DNA of 64,000 nt from Astropecten irregularis (GCA_963971285.1 OZ020250.1:16042499-16106498); one strand, 5' to 3'; numbered from the stretch's first letter, positions 48,844 to 59,013 are shown. The notes: a model not told the origin generated them from the letters alone. Numbers and translations are program-made.

Positions 48844-51800
48844 CTGCAAACACACACACAAAAAACATGAATGAATCAAATGTGTATCTTGGATTAATCA
48901 AGAATTTGGGCAATGGAGATCCCCAAATCTGCATCAGGACAATATTTATAAAACAAAATGATTTTCAACTGATAAGTGGCCTTATGAACAGGGGCCAATT
49001 TCATGGAGCCGCTAAGCAAAATAAACTGCTTAGCACAAAAATGTCTTGCCCAATAAAACAAACCACTATGATTACAAATTCCATTCGATATTCATGGTCA
49101 ACGAAGAGCAGCCAAGGAAAAATCACAAACAAAGTACAAACGAATATTACATGGTGTTTCTGCAAACTGATCCTCAATTATCACTTTTTCATTCAATTCA
49201 AACTGCCAACCTAAAACAACAAATAGAAAGAAAGCATGGATAGTGTTTTTTGAATACAAACACAATCCAGACAAAAGTTGTGTCTTACTGCATATGATCT
49301 TGGGTGGGTTCAGCTGCTGGCCAGCCAGAAATTGCAGGAAGCGTCGGATGTCCACCTTGGCACCCGCCATCTTGTCCGCTTGCTGTCCCTGAGTCTGGGA
49401 CCCTTCGTTAACTGCAAGCAAAAGACATGAATGTACCATGAGGGCACTGACTGTTCATCAGATCACTGTAAGTCTGTTTCACACAGATCCAAGTGCTTTT
49501 CTCAAAGTTTGGCTCCGGCTCAGGCTCTGGCTTCCTCTCTGTAATCCACATGCTGGAAATATAGGTTGCACATGGTTTTTCATGGTTTTCTTTTTTAAAC
49601 CAGAGAATCTACTTTCGAACCGAAGACAAAAGTCTCTATTTGATACCCGTAATTTTAGAATGAATTCACGAAAATGGAGCCTGAGCCAGAGTCGGAGCCT
49701 GAGCCGGAGCAGAGCTTCTGAGAAAGGCCACAAATCTCTAGTTTTCTGAGCTAAATAAACATGTGCCCTAGGCAGACTGCTCCCGTTCTGATCAAGAGGC
49801 TTGAGATAGTCAAGGACTCTCTGCATTTTTCAGACTGCATACTCACTCCACTCTGGAATCTCTAGGTCTTTGAAGTGTGTGGAAGCTGTCACCTGCTCCG
49901 TCTCCACCCTCAGTCTCATCTCACCATTCTGATTGGCTGAAAGTTCCTGCATGTCATGAATATTTAATAGGCATGCAAGCAAAACAGATTACGATTGGTT
50001 GAAAGTCAAACACATCAGTAACAAAGCAACATTTCTGCATTAAGTATCAACTGGCAAATCTACCACTTTTACAAGACACATATCAGGGATGAAATTGACC
50101 AAAGATAAAAAATATCTGAAAACAGCTGACAGGGAGCATAAAAAGTCTGAAATCTGGAAATCTCCTATACTTTTGTACAAAGCCTCTGAGGAAAACAAAT
50201 CTGAAATCCCAAACAAAACAATTTGAAATCAGATTTTAATCTGAGAAATCTCATCCCTGACACATCACTAATCTTGTACATAACTGGTGGAATGACACAT
50301 AGCAGTGTTGTAATTGACTACCTTTTAACAAATATGAGTACAGTACCAGTGCAAAAAAAATAGAACAAATACCAGAACAGTGATCCTACATGTAGGCATT
50401 GTTTAACCAATTAGGACTCAAAGCACTGCAACTGCCCTGTCATTTAATCCTCAAAACATCCAGATTACCCCCAGCACTCTATAGCTTTACTGAATTACTA
50501 AGGAATAAATGCAAAACAGTGTGATGTCATAAAGATGCTTAAGGGTTGAATGATATGACAACTTCTGTTGTAGTTGTGTTGATTATTTGGAATCTTACTC
50601 ACCATGTAGCTGCCCAGGTTCTTCATTCTCTCCACCACATTCCTCAGGGACTTGAGTGGAGGCATACAGATACTTACCTGGAAAATGAGGGAAAGAATAA
50701 ATAAAAACACATTGAGAACAAAATATTGTAAAAATAACCAATAGCCTTCACACTACAGGCTTGTATGCCCATGTTCTGACACAGTTCTAACTTTAAAGAG
50801 GATGTTCAACACTCAACAAACCTTGCTTTATTTGTTAGAAATATAATCCTTAAATTACTTGACACGAGGAAAAAAAAATTATGTTACACTGAACACAGAA
50901 AGAAAGTCTTTTTGGATGATTTTTCTCTCAACATGCTCAACCCGCAAGCTCCCCAAAATTAAGATTCTCTGAATTTTGTCAATGGGGGCAGCAGACAAAT
51001 CTTTGTGATTTTGTGATGTCAGATATGGGAGTCTTTTCTTTTGAACAAAAGGCTCCCATATCTGACGTCACAAAATCACATAAATTTGTCTGCAACTTGT
51101 ATTTCCAGATTTAAGATGAATTTAATGAAGTCCTGAGCCTGAGCCCGAGCCCCAGCCATAGTTTTGCAAAGGTCCATAGTTAGAAGTTCGGTGTTCAAAT
51201 GTTGTTTACCAGAGTGTATTCAGAACATGATTTTTGGTGGTGTCCCTATACCTGTAAAATCAGTGAACTCGCACCATCTGTTAGTATTCTTAACTATGAC
51301 TCCTGAATGAGTTTGTGCATATCTTTCTGTGCAAGGAGAAGACCGAATTCATTCTCATTTGAAGAAGCAAAAGTGTCACAAATCATCCTCTAACTTAGGG
51401 AGAGAAACTTTAATACTGTTAAAGAACCTGGTCAGGCCCGGGTTTTCAGCCCTGAAATCATCCTTAAGTCAGCCCAGAATTTCCATACAACAGAAGTGCT
51501 TAAGATCGCTAAAGCCAGGCCACTGGACGGCCTACCCAAAATCAAGTCCTGCCCACATCAAGTCCGACATATGGCTACTATTCAGCTTCAAATTGATACA
51601 GTGTACAGAGTTGGATTACAGAAGCCTGGCCTGGCTTTTCACAGTGGCGGGGCCCGACCATTATTAAAGCTTCCCTCCCTTAGTGGAATGACCCAGCATG
51701 GCCAGCAGGATACTCACATCAAAGTCAGGCACTGCGGGCTCGCTGTACTCACTCCATATGCTCTTAGGGATGACATTGACAGGGACATCGTGGACGACGT

Positions 51801-54800
51801 TGCGACTATGACCAGTCCTAGAGGGCTACAGTAACCAAACCACACAGAGATTTAAAAACAAAGAATCAGTAGATATGAATGCATAGTTTACTTTTGTTTC
51901 ATATGTACAAGGCAATCAACTGTAGCAAATCCGAGATTTATTCTTAACCATGGTCAAGCGGTGTTTATATTTTCATTGTATTTGTGATTCTCGATGCTCT
52001 TTGCAAAACCAATGTCAAACAGAGATTGGTGCTTTCGGTGGTTGAGGGTATGCGATGCTTCGTGTGTGGCCGATCGTGACACATTGTGTGCGTGCACATG
52101 TGCATTGTTGCTTGGACCGTGGACGTTGCTATGGTGGGTGTTGCCTACTGGATCGGTGTACTGACAATCACTGCCTCACCAGCACTTAAATAGACTGATC
52201 ACATAAACCCCTCCTACAGCCCAAGTGGGCAATGAACATATGGTCGTCTTCAGTAGCTCACCTCACGTTGAGGTCATGGGCATCCCATAAGCATGGACCT
52301 CCATGCTGAGCATAAACCACATCTGTGATTGGTCAGAACACTATGAGGTTTGACTTATTCAATGGATGGGCCTCTGACCCCTGTCCCTGCAGTAGCCGAT
52401 CCCCACATGTTCAGTGGTACAGCTGGTAACACCAGTAAGCAAAGCTTTGTGGGTTCAAATCCTGCCTAAAGAAGCTTGTGAGTTTCTCACACGTGCACTT
52501 ACAGTATATAATGAACTAATGATAATAATTACATAGGGCAAGCCTGATGCTGTGCCCCAAAGCTGGCTGCGGCTGCAAATATAAACATGCACCTATGGCA
52601 CCCACTAGCCAATGCCGCTGCTTTAAGCCTGGACATTACTTTTTGTGGCTACAGCTAGAGATTACAGCTTTTCTTTTAATTGTGCAAGGCTTGTCTTTGA
52701 TATAAACAACTGCAAATGACATTGTTATGCATGCAGAGCAGCTCACTGGGACCCCATTATATGATTAACCACTATTAAGAAAACTGTGTAGAACTAATGT
52801 GGAACCATGGTGAACAAATGTAAATTACAGTTATGAAGAACCAATTCGGGATGCATTCGTTTAGCTCCCCCGGGTCGACACCAGTCAACCTCGTCACTAT
52901 TCTCTCGCTTGTTTTGTGCAGTAAAACACGACCATTCCCAGTAAGGGCTGACCCGTGTTAGCTAAACGAATGCACCCAATAATGTCATGGAAAACCAACC
53001 AGAGTTTCTCTTTTGTTTTGAACACCACATTTCCTGGCAAAGTGCTACACATAACGAAGGACTAAAAAGGAAAAATTCAGACACCGTTTTTTTTTTCAGG
53101 TCAAACCGAAATTAAACACCCCGATTTCAAATCTTTGCTAAAAGCTTCAATAAGAATCAAGAGGCTGTGCACAGCATTATGAACGACACTTACAAGTTCG
53201 ATGTCAAACGTGAGACATGGGCTGAATTTCTTGGTCAGTTTGACCTTGATGGCTTTAGCATTCTGGGCCGTCTTCATGGCTCGGACGATGTCCTCTGGTG
53301 TTATCTCCAAGTAGATCTCATTGGCTTCTTCAGACAGGCCTTCCATGCGATACTCATCAAAGAAATTACTCTGCAATACAAGTATACAAATACTCAAGGG
53401 TTAGTGTTTCAAATGAAAGTCTTCATGACAAACAAAGCTGGTATTACAAAACGTTCATGAGCCTCAATGCTGGTTCATACTCTCTGTATTAACACACGCA
53501 CACTCAGTGCACACGCACAATGAGAATGTCACATTCAATGTTAGTGCAATGTCATCTTTTAAGTCTGTACTGCATGTACACATCAACCGACTGTTAACAT
53601 TTTTCAAAATTGTTGTGCACAAACTTTTTTATTTTCAAATGCTCCGTGTATGCAGTGAATATGCAGCGAGTATGAATCGGCATTTAGACCTATGATATGC
53701 CTTCATTGCTGCTACAGGATTTAAGGTCCCAAATGTGGGTTTTTGTTTGTGTTGGTTGCTTTCTTCAATGGGAGACTGGAGAACCGGTCTTCAAGTCAAC
53801 AGCGCACGCGCATGTAGTTAAACTACATGCGCGTGCGCTGTTGACTTGAAGACCAGTTCTCCAAAGTCTCCCATTAAAAATACTTTTACAAATGTTTACA
53901 AACTAAGAGTTGCAACTTGAGTTTAATACGTGATGGGAACAAAAATAATTAACTGAGTAGCTTGATTAAGGAATGAACTGGACTGATGCCCACATCAATG
54001 GACATGGTCTGGTGCCACCGTGCTGGTGTAGTGGCAGATATTTAGAGTCCTGTATGAACAGAGCTGAGGCCATATCACATTCCTCTAGAACAAAATCTCC
54101 AATCCCTCAACTGTCTCCAAAGCTTACAGCAGTCAATTCACACCAGATACCACCCTTGGCCACCTTGTCATTGAGAATGAAATACATGCGGTTGTCAGTC
54201 AATCGTAGAACACAGAGTGGAGTCATCTTGGAGATAGTGCTCACCACTCCTGCCAACAAAAGAGGTATTAAAGACTCAGTTAAGTCAGTAAGGTGTGATG
54301 ACCGAACCCTTGGTTTGTCAAGGTGACAAGGTCCATGTTACCAAGTCGATCATGTTGATAGACAAACTGACCACTAACATACAATAAAATAAAACCAATA
54401 ACATTCCTAATGTGACATCGTTGGTGCAAGCAATCAGTGTTTCATTCAGGGTCAGGTTACAATAAAGGCAAATCTTGTAGGCCTATTATGAGTTGAATAT
54501 GAATTAGTAATTTTATTACATTTGTATTAAAGGGATTGCATACGTTTGGTAATTTGAGCCTACTGTTTGTTTCAAACCAATATAATTGTATATATATACC
54601 ATAAAACTAACCTGTGAAAGTTTCAATTCAAAAGGTGGTAGCGTTTTTGAGATTTTGGCGACAAACTACTAGCGGTTATTTCACGCCAGAGAACAGTTAG
54701 TCAATGGCTGAGAAGCGTTACGGCCATAACGCTTCTCAGATTCATAATTTTTGGAGATAAAAAGTGACATATTTTTCCATAACCGCGGTACTTCGAATTG

Positions 54801-55783
54801 AACGTTTCTCAATATGCATTATACTATCCAAAGCAGCTGTACTTCTCACCAAGTAAGTTTTTATTGCAATAAATTTTCAGAGTCATTACCAAACGTATGC
54901 AATGCCTTTAAGGCAGTACAGGCAAAAAACTTTTATATTGAGTTCAAACAGGAATCCAATGGCAACCAACGGTGTAATTTTGTTCCAGTGAGTGACAATT
55001 TGGAAAGAATTCCACTGATGACCATCATTTGTGCACATCACTATGGAACCAACAGAGGGCGTTTTGAGAAAGACGGCTGCCGCTGTATTGGAAGAGTACA
55101 ATTTGTACTTGAATTGTAGGTCAAAAAAAACCTGCAAAACTCCAGTTTTATACTCCTGATAAGTCTCAGTCTGAGATTGAAGTTCATCATCATTTGGGGG
55201 TAACTTAGTAACTTACACCACCCATATTTTATTTTGAGTATTTATTTAGCTTCTTCTGTTCCAAAATGAGAGTTGTTACTTAAAGCAAATTTATTCATGG
55301 GTCCTGTAAACCCTAAAATGAACATATTTCAGCAATATTTCGGTGAACAAAAAACAGTTTTTCTTACTCAATAAATACTGACAATTAATATGGGTGCCGG
55401 TGGCGTAAAACTAAGTAAAAGAGAGTCTAGGCCCCTATGGCATAGTTTGTATCAAATAATTTAACTCTTGGGGGTTACTTATAATCCTTTTCCGTAATGG
55501 TCATCAGTGGAATTCTTTCCCAAGACGGATTCTGGACTGGCTCAATTGAATGAAAAAAATGACCCATGATGACGATGAACAGACAAATCATTGACATTGA
55601 AAATGATTGACATTGATGGTGCCTGATGATTGGAACTGGAGTGAAATTGTATTTTTGCCGGCACCGTCATGCGTCATGCATTCTTCTCTGACTTTGGCCA
55701 CGCCGGCCTTCTTAGAGCTAGACATACGTACGTGTGAACTGCTCTATACATCCAACGTCGACGACTTTCGCTCGAAAACGCAT
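48758..55783 (-). CDS. HUS1: Checkpoint clamp protein HUS1 (complete, 8 exons)
   Basis: HUS1 is one of three PCNA-like subunits of the RAD9-RAD1-HUS1 clamp, loaded onto damaged DNA in the nucleus to activate ATR/CHK1 signalling. Coding exons on the minus strand, in order: 55,783-55,732; 54,249-54,128; 53,370-53,194; 51,825-51,718; 50,677-50,603; 49,946-49,847; 49,411-49,289; 48,843-48,758. All introns begin GT and end AG. The sum is 843 nt, or 280 residues plus stop, equal to the human length. Recognised blocks include the start [30 protein letters not shown] (about 40), [20 protein letters not shown] (about 74), [12 protein letters not shown] (about 130), [13 protein letters not shown] (about 232) and the C-terminal [20 protein letters not shown] (253). 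The ATG at 55,783 matches the family start. The introns host several inverted-repeat elements. HUS1 family assignment is very sure; function is taken from orthologues. Confidence 0.97.
48991..49140. repeat. Dispersed repeat fragment in HUS1 intron 7
   Basis: GGGGCCAATTTCATGGAGCC and GCTAAGCAAAATAAACTGCT begin a sequence whose first words recur at 35,466 (GGGCCCAATTTCAT). It looks like one end of a repeat. The other end was not found. Confidence 0.4.
49289..49411 (-). CDS. HUS1: HUS1 coding exon 7
   Basis: Acceptor GCTTGCAG and donor GTAAGA. Phase 1 at both ends. It encodes residues 212-252, including the variable linker [17 protein letters not shown] and the conserved [19 protein letters not shown]. 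Confidence 0.95.
49491..49730. repeat. Inverted repeat in HUS1 intron 6
   Basis: GGCTCCGGCTCAGGCTCTGG (about 49,510) is inverted at 49,679-49,712 as CCTGAGCCAGAG / GAGCCTGAGCCGGAGC, with TTTTCTCA and TGAGAAAG further out. Related GAGCCTGAGCCCGAGCC words are at about 51,137-51,153. Confidence 0.6.
49847..49946 (-). CDS. HUS1: HUS1 coding exon 6
   Basis: Acceptor CATGCAG and donor GTGAGT. Encodes residues 179-211 ([20 protein letters not shown] then [13 protein letters not shown]) plus the first base of codon 212. It corresponds to the human segment ending in THFKDL. Confidence 0.95.
50603..50677 (-). CDS. HUS1: HUS1 coding exon 5 (starts with a donor-like sequence)
   Basis: 75 nt, phase 0 at both ends. 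Encodes [20 protein letters not shown] then LGSYM (residues 154-178). The acceptor and first exon bases read TTTTCCAG-GTAAGTATC, so the exon opens with a consensus 5' splice site. The real donor is GTGAGT. Skipping this exon would keep the frame. Confidence 0.95.
50991..51093. repeat. ~45-bp-arm hairpin in HUS1 intron 4
   Basis: GCAGACAAATCTTTGTGATT plus TTGTGATGTCAGATATGGGA at the left is inverted at the right as TCCCATATCTGACGTCACAA and AATTTGTCTGC, with a short TTCTTTTGAAC centre. The right arm carries a perfect TGACGTCA; the left arm has TGATGTCA. Confidence 0.8.
51718..51825 (-). CDS. HUS1: HUS1 coding exon 4
   Basis: Acceptor TTACTGTAG and donor GTGAGT. 108 nt, phase 0. Encodes residues 118-153 ([20 protein letters not shown] then [16 protein letters not shown]), matching the human THDIPIKVIP region. 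Confidence 0.95.
52411..52565 (+). mobile_element. tRNA-derived SINE fragment in HUS1 intron 3
   Basis: A-box-like TGGTACAGCTGG and B-box-like GGGTTCAAATCC are spaced as in a tRNA promoter. The downstream body contains GGGCAAGCCT, also present in the copy at 60.67-60.83 kb. Confidence 0.6.
52848..52977. mobile_element. MITE in HUS1 intron 3
   Basis: GGGATGCATTCGTTTAGCT at the left is inverted at the right as AGCTAAACGAATGCACCC. Inner GGGTCGACACC and GGGCTGACCCGTGTT extend the pairing. Length is 130 bp. Confidence 0.75.
53194..53370 (-). CDS. HUS1: HUS1 coding exon 3
   Basis: Acceptor TGTATTGCAG and donor GTAAGT. 177 nt, phase 0. Encodes residues 59-117, including [20 protein letters not shown] and [20 protein letters not shown]. 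This is the exon with the clearest similarity to human HUS1. Confidence 0.97.
53767..53875. repeat. Near-perfect 53-bp-arm palindrome in HUS1 intron 2
   Basis: The left arm 53,767-53,819 and right arm 53,821-53,875 are reverse complements around a single A at 53,820. Apart from one substitution and a 2-nt insertion in the right arm they are identical. The inner part includes CAGCGCACGCGCATGTAGTT. Confidence 0.9.
54128..54249 (-). CDS. HUS1: HUS1 coding exon 2
   Basis: Acceptor TTGGCAG and donor GTAAGC. 122 nt. Completes codon 18 (R) and encodes to residue 58, with [20 protein letters not shown] and [20 protein letters not shown]. Confidence 0.96.
54541..54907. mobile_element. TTAA-type MITE family A, copy 1 (HUS1 intron 1)
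   Basis: The ends AGGGATTGCATACGTTTGGT and ACCAAACGTATGCAATGCCT are inverted copies. TTAA flanks at 54,537-54,540 and 54,908-54,911. An inner hairpin GAGAAGCGTTACGGCC / ATAACGCTTCTC lies near 54,710-54,740. The ORF at 54,814-55,119 overlaps its right part and is not credited. Confidence 0.88.
55732..55783 (-). CDS. HUS1: HUS1 coding exon 1
   Basis: Starts at the ATG 55,783-55,781 and encodes [17 protein letters not shown] plus the first base of codon 18. The donor is GTACGT at 55,731. The N-terminus matches the family start (MKFRAKIVD in human). Confidence 0.93.
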
Positions 55784-55883
55784 ATTTTACCACCTCTAGG
55801 AGAAACATAACCTTCCAAAACGAGTAGAAAATGTTGGACACGCTTACGAAGCAGACGACATCGAGTTCAACGCGCGCACTTCT

Positions 55884-56068
55884 GGGCTGCGTTCGAGCGG
55901 TTACTCCCGGTAACACGAGTGTGATGCGCGCGCAATACTCTTCGGTGCAGGAGTATACTCCCCAACGCTGGAGAGTATACTCTCGCTGACCCGAGTGTCG
56001 TACTCCGGCCGTTCGAGCGCTCAGGAGTATACTCGTGTTAACACGAGTAGCTCGCTCGAACGCAGCCC
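55884..56068. mobile_element. CpG-rich MITE in the HUS1 promoter region
   Basis: GGGCTGCGTTCGAGCGG at the left is inverted at the right as GCTCGAACGCAGCCC. The interior contains three GAGTATACTC-type palindromes and several CGCGCG words. It sits 100-285 bp upstream of the HUS1 start codon, so it probably overlaps the promoter or the 5' UTR. Confidence 0.75.
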
Positions 56069-56357
56069 TGAATTAATAAGGGGCCGGGGAGATAATAATA
56101 CCTCGGTTGCTTAACGTGACATGAAGTCAAGGTACAAGTCACAAAAGAGGACGCTAGAGGGCGCCCTGGTATGATCTGATCTCTTTCGTCAATTTTCTTT
56201 AAAATCTTCACGATTTATCATAAAATTATATTCAAATCAGATGAAAACAAACATATTGTACTCATTTCCACATATTTTGACCTTATCAGAGACAACAAAA
56301 TCACTATTAAGTCATTTATCGATTATAATGATTTGCATCCACCTTATATGTGGGTTT

Positions 56358-56430
56358 GACCCTGTGGCCTAATGGATAAGGCGTCAGCCTCCGGAGCTGA
56401 AGATTGTGGGTTCGAGTCCCATCAGGGTCG
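56358..56430 (+). tRNA. tRNA-Arg (CCG anticodon)
   Basis: 73 nt with a full cloverleaf: acceptor GACCCTG pairs with CAGGGTC, D-arm GCCT/AGGC, anticodon arm TCAGC/GCTGA with loop CTCCGGA (anticodon CCG at 56,391-56,393), T-arm GTGGG/CCCAT with loop TTCGAGT, discriminator G. It differs from animal tRNA-Arg-CCG only at compensated positions. Internal A box TGGCCTAATGG and B box GGGTTCGAGTCCC are intact, and T runs at 56,442-56,454 can end pol III transcription. It decodes CGG. It lies between the divergent HUS1 and UPP genes. Confidence 0.96.
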
Positions 56431-56441
56431 AATAAAATTTA

Positions 56442-56454
56442 TTTTTATTTTTTT
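56442..56454 (+). terminator. Pol III terminator of tRNA-Arg
   Basis: Runs of five and seven T residues separated by one A, starting 12 nt after the tRNA end. Confidence 0.75.
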
Positions 56455-56455
56455 G

Positions 56456-57599
56456 ACACTTCAAAAACAAAATAATATACGAACAGGTTAATTTTGCATA
56501 AATATCCGGACCATATTAAGAAGAATTTCTGATCTTTTTCCATTTTATTCTCGTCATAATTTCAGATGTATGGCAGTATAAACCAAAAATAATAAAATGA
56601 GATAATGATTTCGGTTTGTAATGCTTTTGAGTACAAAAAATAACAAATGAATGAATAAAATAATATAGATTCCAATTCACGTAGTGCAACTCATAATTAT
56701 ACGAATAATTGAAGACAGGAAAAAATGACAGACAAACGAAACTGACATACACACAATCAAAACCATGCATGTCCGATGATGATAACTCCGACAAATCAGT
56801 CAGTTTGCGTGCACTCATGTAACTAATATAGGAGCCTGGTGGTAACCACGTGACATTTTTCCACATACACCATGTACCTAAATTTAAAGAATTTGTATTT
56901 TAGGAATGTTTGCTCTTACCAGAGGTATTTCGTTTCAAGATAAACATTCAGATATCTATCTGTATATTATAATTTTATATGTAAAGACAGTCATCGAAGA
57001 CAGTCATATTCACCTTATCATTCACAGACAGACTCAACTTACTCTGTCTGGGGGGTCAATGTGTTGATTGCCTGCGTCATGAAAACTATGTTACGATAAT
57101 TACCTGACGAAAGGCATAGGCCCTATACTATAATAGTGATGGTATAATGGTAATTTATGAATTCTTCTTCGCCATTAAATTATAAATTACACATGTATGC
57201 CGCAACCACCTGTCTGCAATGGATGACGTTTTTCGCGACTTCCATTTAATTCATCAAACAATATTCCGAATCACCGGTACATGATTTTCACCTTGAAAAT
57301 CTGAAGAAGAAAAACCGGCATAGAAAAACCCTGGTATTTCTGTTTGTTTATGATGTGCAGCGCGTGTGGGACGTGTTACCGTCCTGAATGAGCGTGGGAG
57401 TGTCGCAAGTGTGCGATCTGATTGGCTAGTGGAAATCAATGAAAGGTTAAATAATTGCCTACGTCACACGAAGAGGTCACTTCCACAAACATCCCATTTA
57501 ATTTTGTGTACACCTCGCACGAGCTACGTGGCTGTAGTAAACTGTAATTTGTAGCGTATAACACATTGTGTATCACACACTAGGAACCGTTGTATGCGT
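56456..57599. other. Intergenic between tRNA-Arg and UPP
   Basis: AT-rich to about 57,180, then less so. The ORF at 56,516-56,866 (minus) is AT-driven. The stretch from about 57,200 to 57,600 is the likeliest place for the UPP promoter, but no TATA or initiator stands out. Confidence 0.4.
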
Positions 57600-57798
57600 C
57601 AAAATAGACGACTCAGCCGTGTTATTGTTGTTGTTGAGTGCACTCGTTTGTGAACAGGTTGCACCTTTACTCCGTAGACTATACGTGTCAAGTGTTGTCG
57701 TAGATCATCAGCTAATGTAAAGGAACACTGAGGTGGGTGGAAAACGTTGCACGATCATCATTGATATAGGCCTAGTGTCTCTGTTTCTTGTTGAGAAG
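57600..57798 (+). other. Possible 5' non-coding exon of the UPP gene
   Basis: The first coding exon of UPP (60,325 onward) begins at an acceptor with 28 nt of 5' UTR, so an upstream exon must exist. CTTGTTGAGAAG-GTGAGTC at 57,799 offers a strong donor in a suitably placed, GC-moderate stretch upstream. The left limit is arbitrary. Transcript data would be needed to confirm it. Confidence 0.35.
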
Positions 57799-57941
57799 GT
57801 GAGTCTTTTTAGTATCTAGACTTATTCGGCAGATTTCCATACACGTAAACCATGTCAACAAATACCATGACATGGCATGGAGGAAGGAAGGCCTGCATAT
57901 GTTATATGGACATCAAGTACTGTATGGACACGGCAGTTTAA

Positions 57942-58319
57942 AGGCATTGCATACGTTTGGTAATGAAAATTTATGGCAATAAAAACTTACTTGGTGAGAA
58001 GTACAGCTGCTTTGGATAGTACATGTATAATGCATATTGAGAAACGTTCAATTCGAAGTAGGCCTACCGCGGTTATTGAAAAATATGTCACTGTTTATCT
58101 CCAAAAATTATGAATCTGAGAAGCGTTATGGCCGTAGCGCTTCTCAGCTATTGACTAACTGTTCTCTGGCGTGAAATAACCGCTCTAGTTTGTCGCCAAA
58201 ATCTCAAAAACGCTACCACCTTTTGAATTGAAACTTTCACAGGTTAGTTTTATGGTATATATATACAACTTGGTTTGAAACAAACAGAAGGCTCAAATTA
58301 CCAAACGTATGCAATCCCT
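57942..58319. mobile_element. TTAA-type MITE family A, copy 2 (opposite orientation)
   Basis: The ends AGGCATTGCATACGTTTGGT and ACCAAACGTATGCAATCCCT lie between TTAA tetranucleotides (57,938-57,941 and 58,320-58,323). The interior is the reverse complement of 54,541-54,907 with high identity, including the GAGAAGCGTTATGGCC hairpin. Confidence 0.88.
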
Positions 58320-58346
58320 TTAAGCCGTAAGCTACTTTCAGTTTAA

Positions 58347-58838
58347 AGGTAGTAGGCCCTAGTTATAGTACTAGTACTCCCTATCATAGTTGCGATGATC
58401 GTAACCCTAGGTCTGACCAGGGACTGGGACCTAAGGTCCCAGTCCCTGGTCAGACCTAGGGTTACGATCATCGCAACTATCCCTATCATACTTTGGTTTT
58501 TATCAAAGAAATACAGATTCATGGGCAAAAATACCAAGACAGATACAGTAACAATCATCTATCAAAATTCCAGTCCCATACGTTGTCCACTTGTTGAGAA
58601 AACAGTGAAAAACAGCCACAGTCCTATTTCTGAAGTCTTTTTCTCTTTTAATTTTGATCTTTTAAAAGATCAAAAAGGTTTTTGGTCGTTGTTTTGCTAA
58701 TTTCTGGATAAATACACCATTTCAGGCGGAAACATTTTAATGGTATGTTTCTACCACCACCACCTTCATACCCTGTAAGTTATACGTAAATCTGTGAACA
58801 TTTCTGTTTTGGTTTCTTACCAAAGTATGATACTACCT
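58347..58838. mobile_element. TTAA-type MITE family B, copy 3, with an inserted palindrome
   Basis: Begins after TTAA at 58,343-58,346 with AGGTAGTA and ends CCAAAGTATGATACTACCT before TTAA at 58,839-58,842. The body from about 58,481 matches 36,251-36,595. The left terminal repeat is broken by about 130 bp that include the perfect palindrome at 58,388-58,478. Confidence 0.8.
58388..58478. repeat. Perfect 45-bp-arm palindrome
   Basis: The arms 58,388-58,432 and 58,434-58,478 are exact reverse complements around a single A. CCCTATCAT occurs immediately left (58,379-58,387) and, 2 bp away, right (58,481-58,489). This may be a target duplication. Confidence 0.93.
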
Positions 58839-58890
58839 TTAACTGCTGCAAACTGCTCATCCGCCAAAATAATCACCTGAAAATTATAAA

Positions 58891-59013
58891 ATGCTTGGAG
58901 TTAAGGCCTAACGCAATTCTATCCCAGCAGGATCTTTCTCAAAGGTTTTGATTGAGAAAGATCCTGCAAATTTTATCGAAATGCATCGACCTTGCCCTCT
59001 TAACTCCAAGCAT
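58891..59013. mobile_element. Small palindromic MITE upstream of UPP
   Basis: ATGCTTGGAGTTAAGG at the left is inverted at the right as CTTAACTCCAAGCAT. The central GCAGGATCTTTCTCAA and TTGAGAAAGATCCTGC form a second stem. Confidence 0.75.

Noticed and set aside
49438-49826. ORFs on both strands with repeated serine/arginine-like residues
   Set aside because: They arise from the GGCTCCGGCTCAGG inverted repeat in HUS1 intron 6.
54814-55119. 101-codon plus-strand ORF
   Set aside because: It overlaps a MITE end and HUS1 intron 1 on the opposite strand, and no domain is recognisable.
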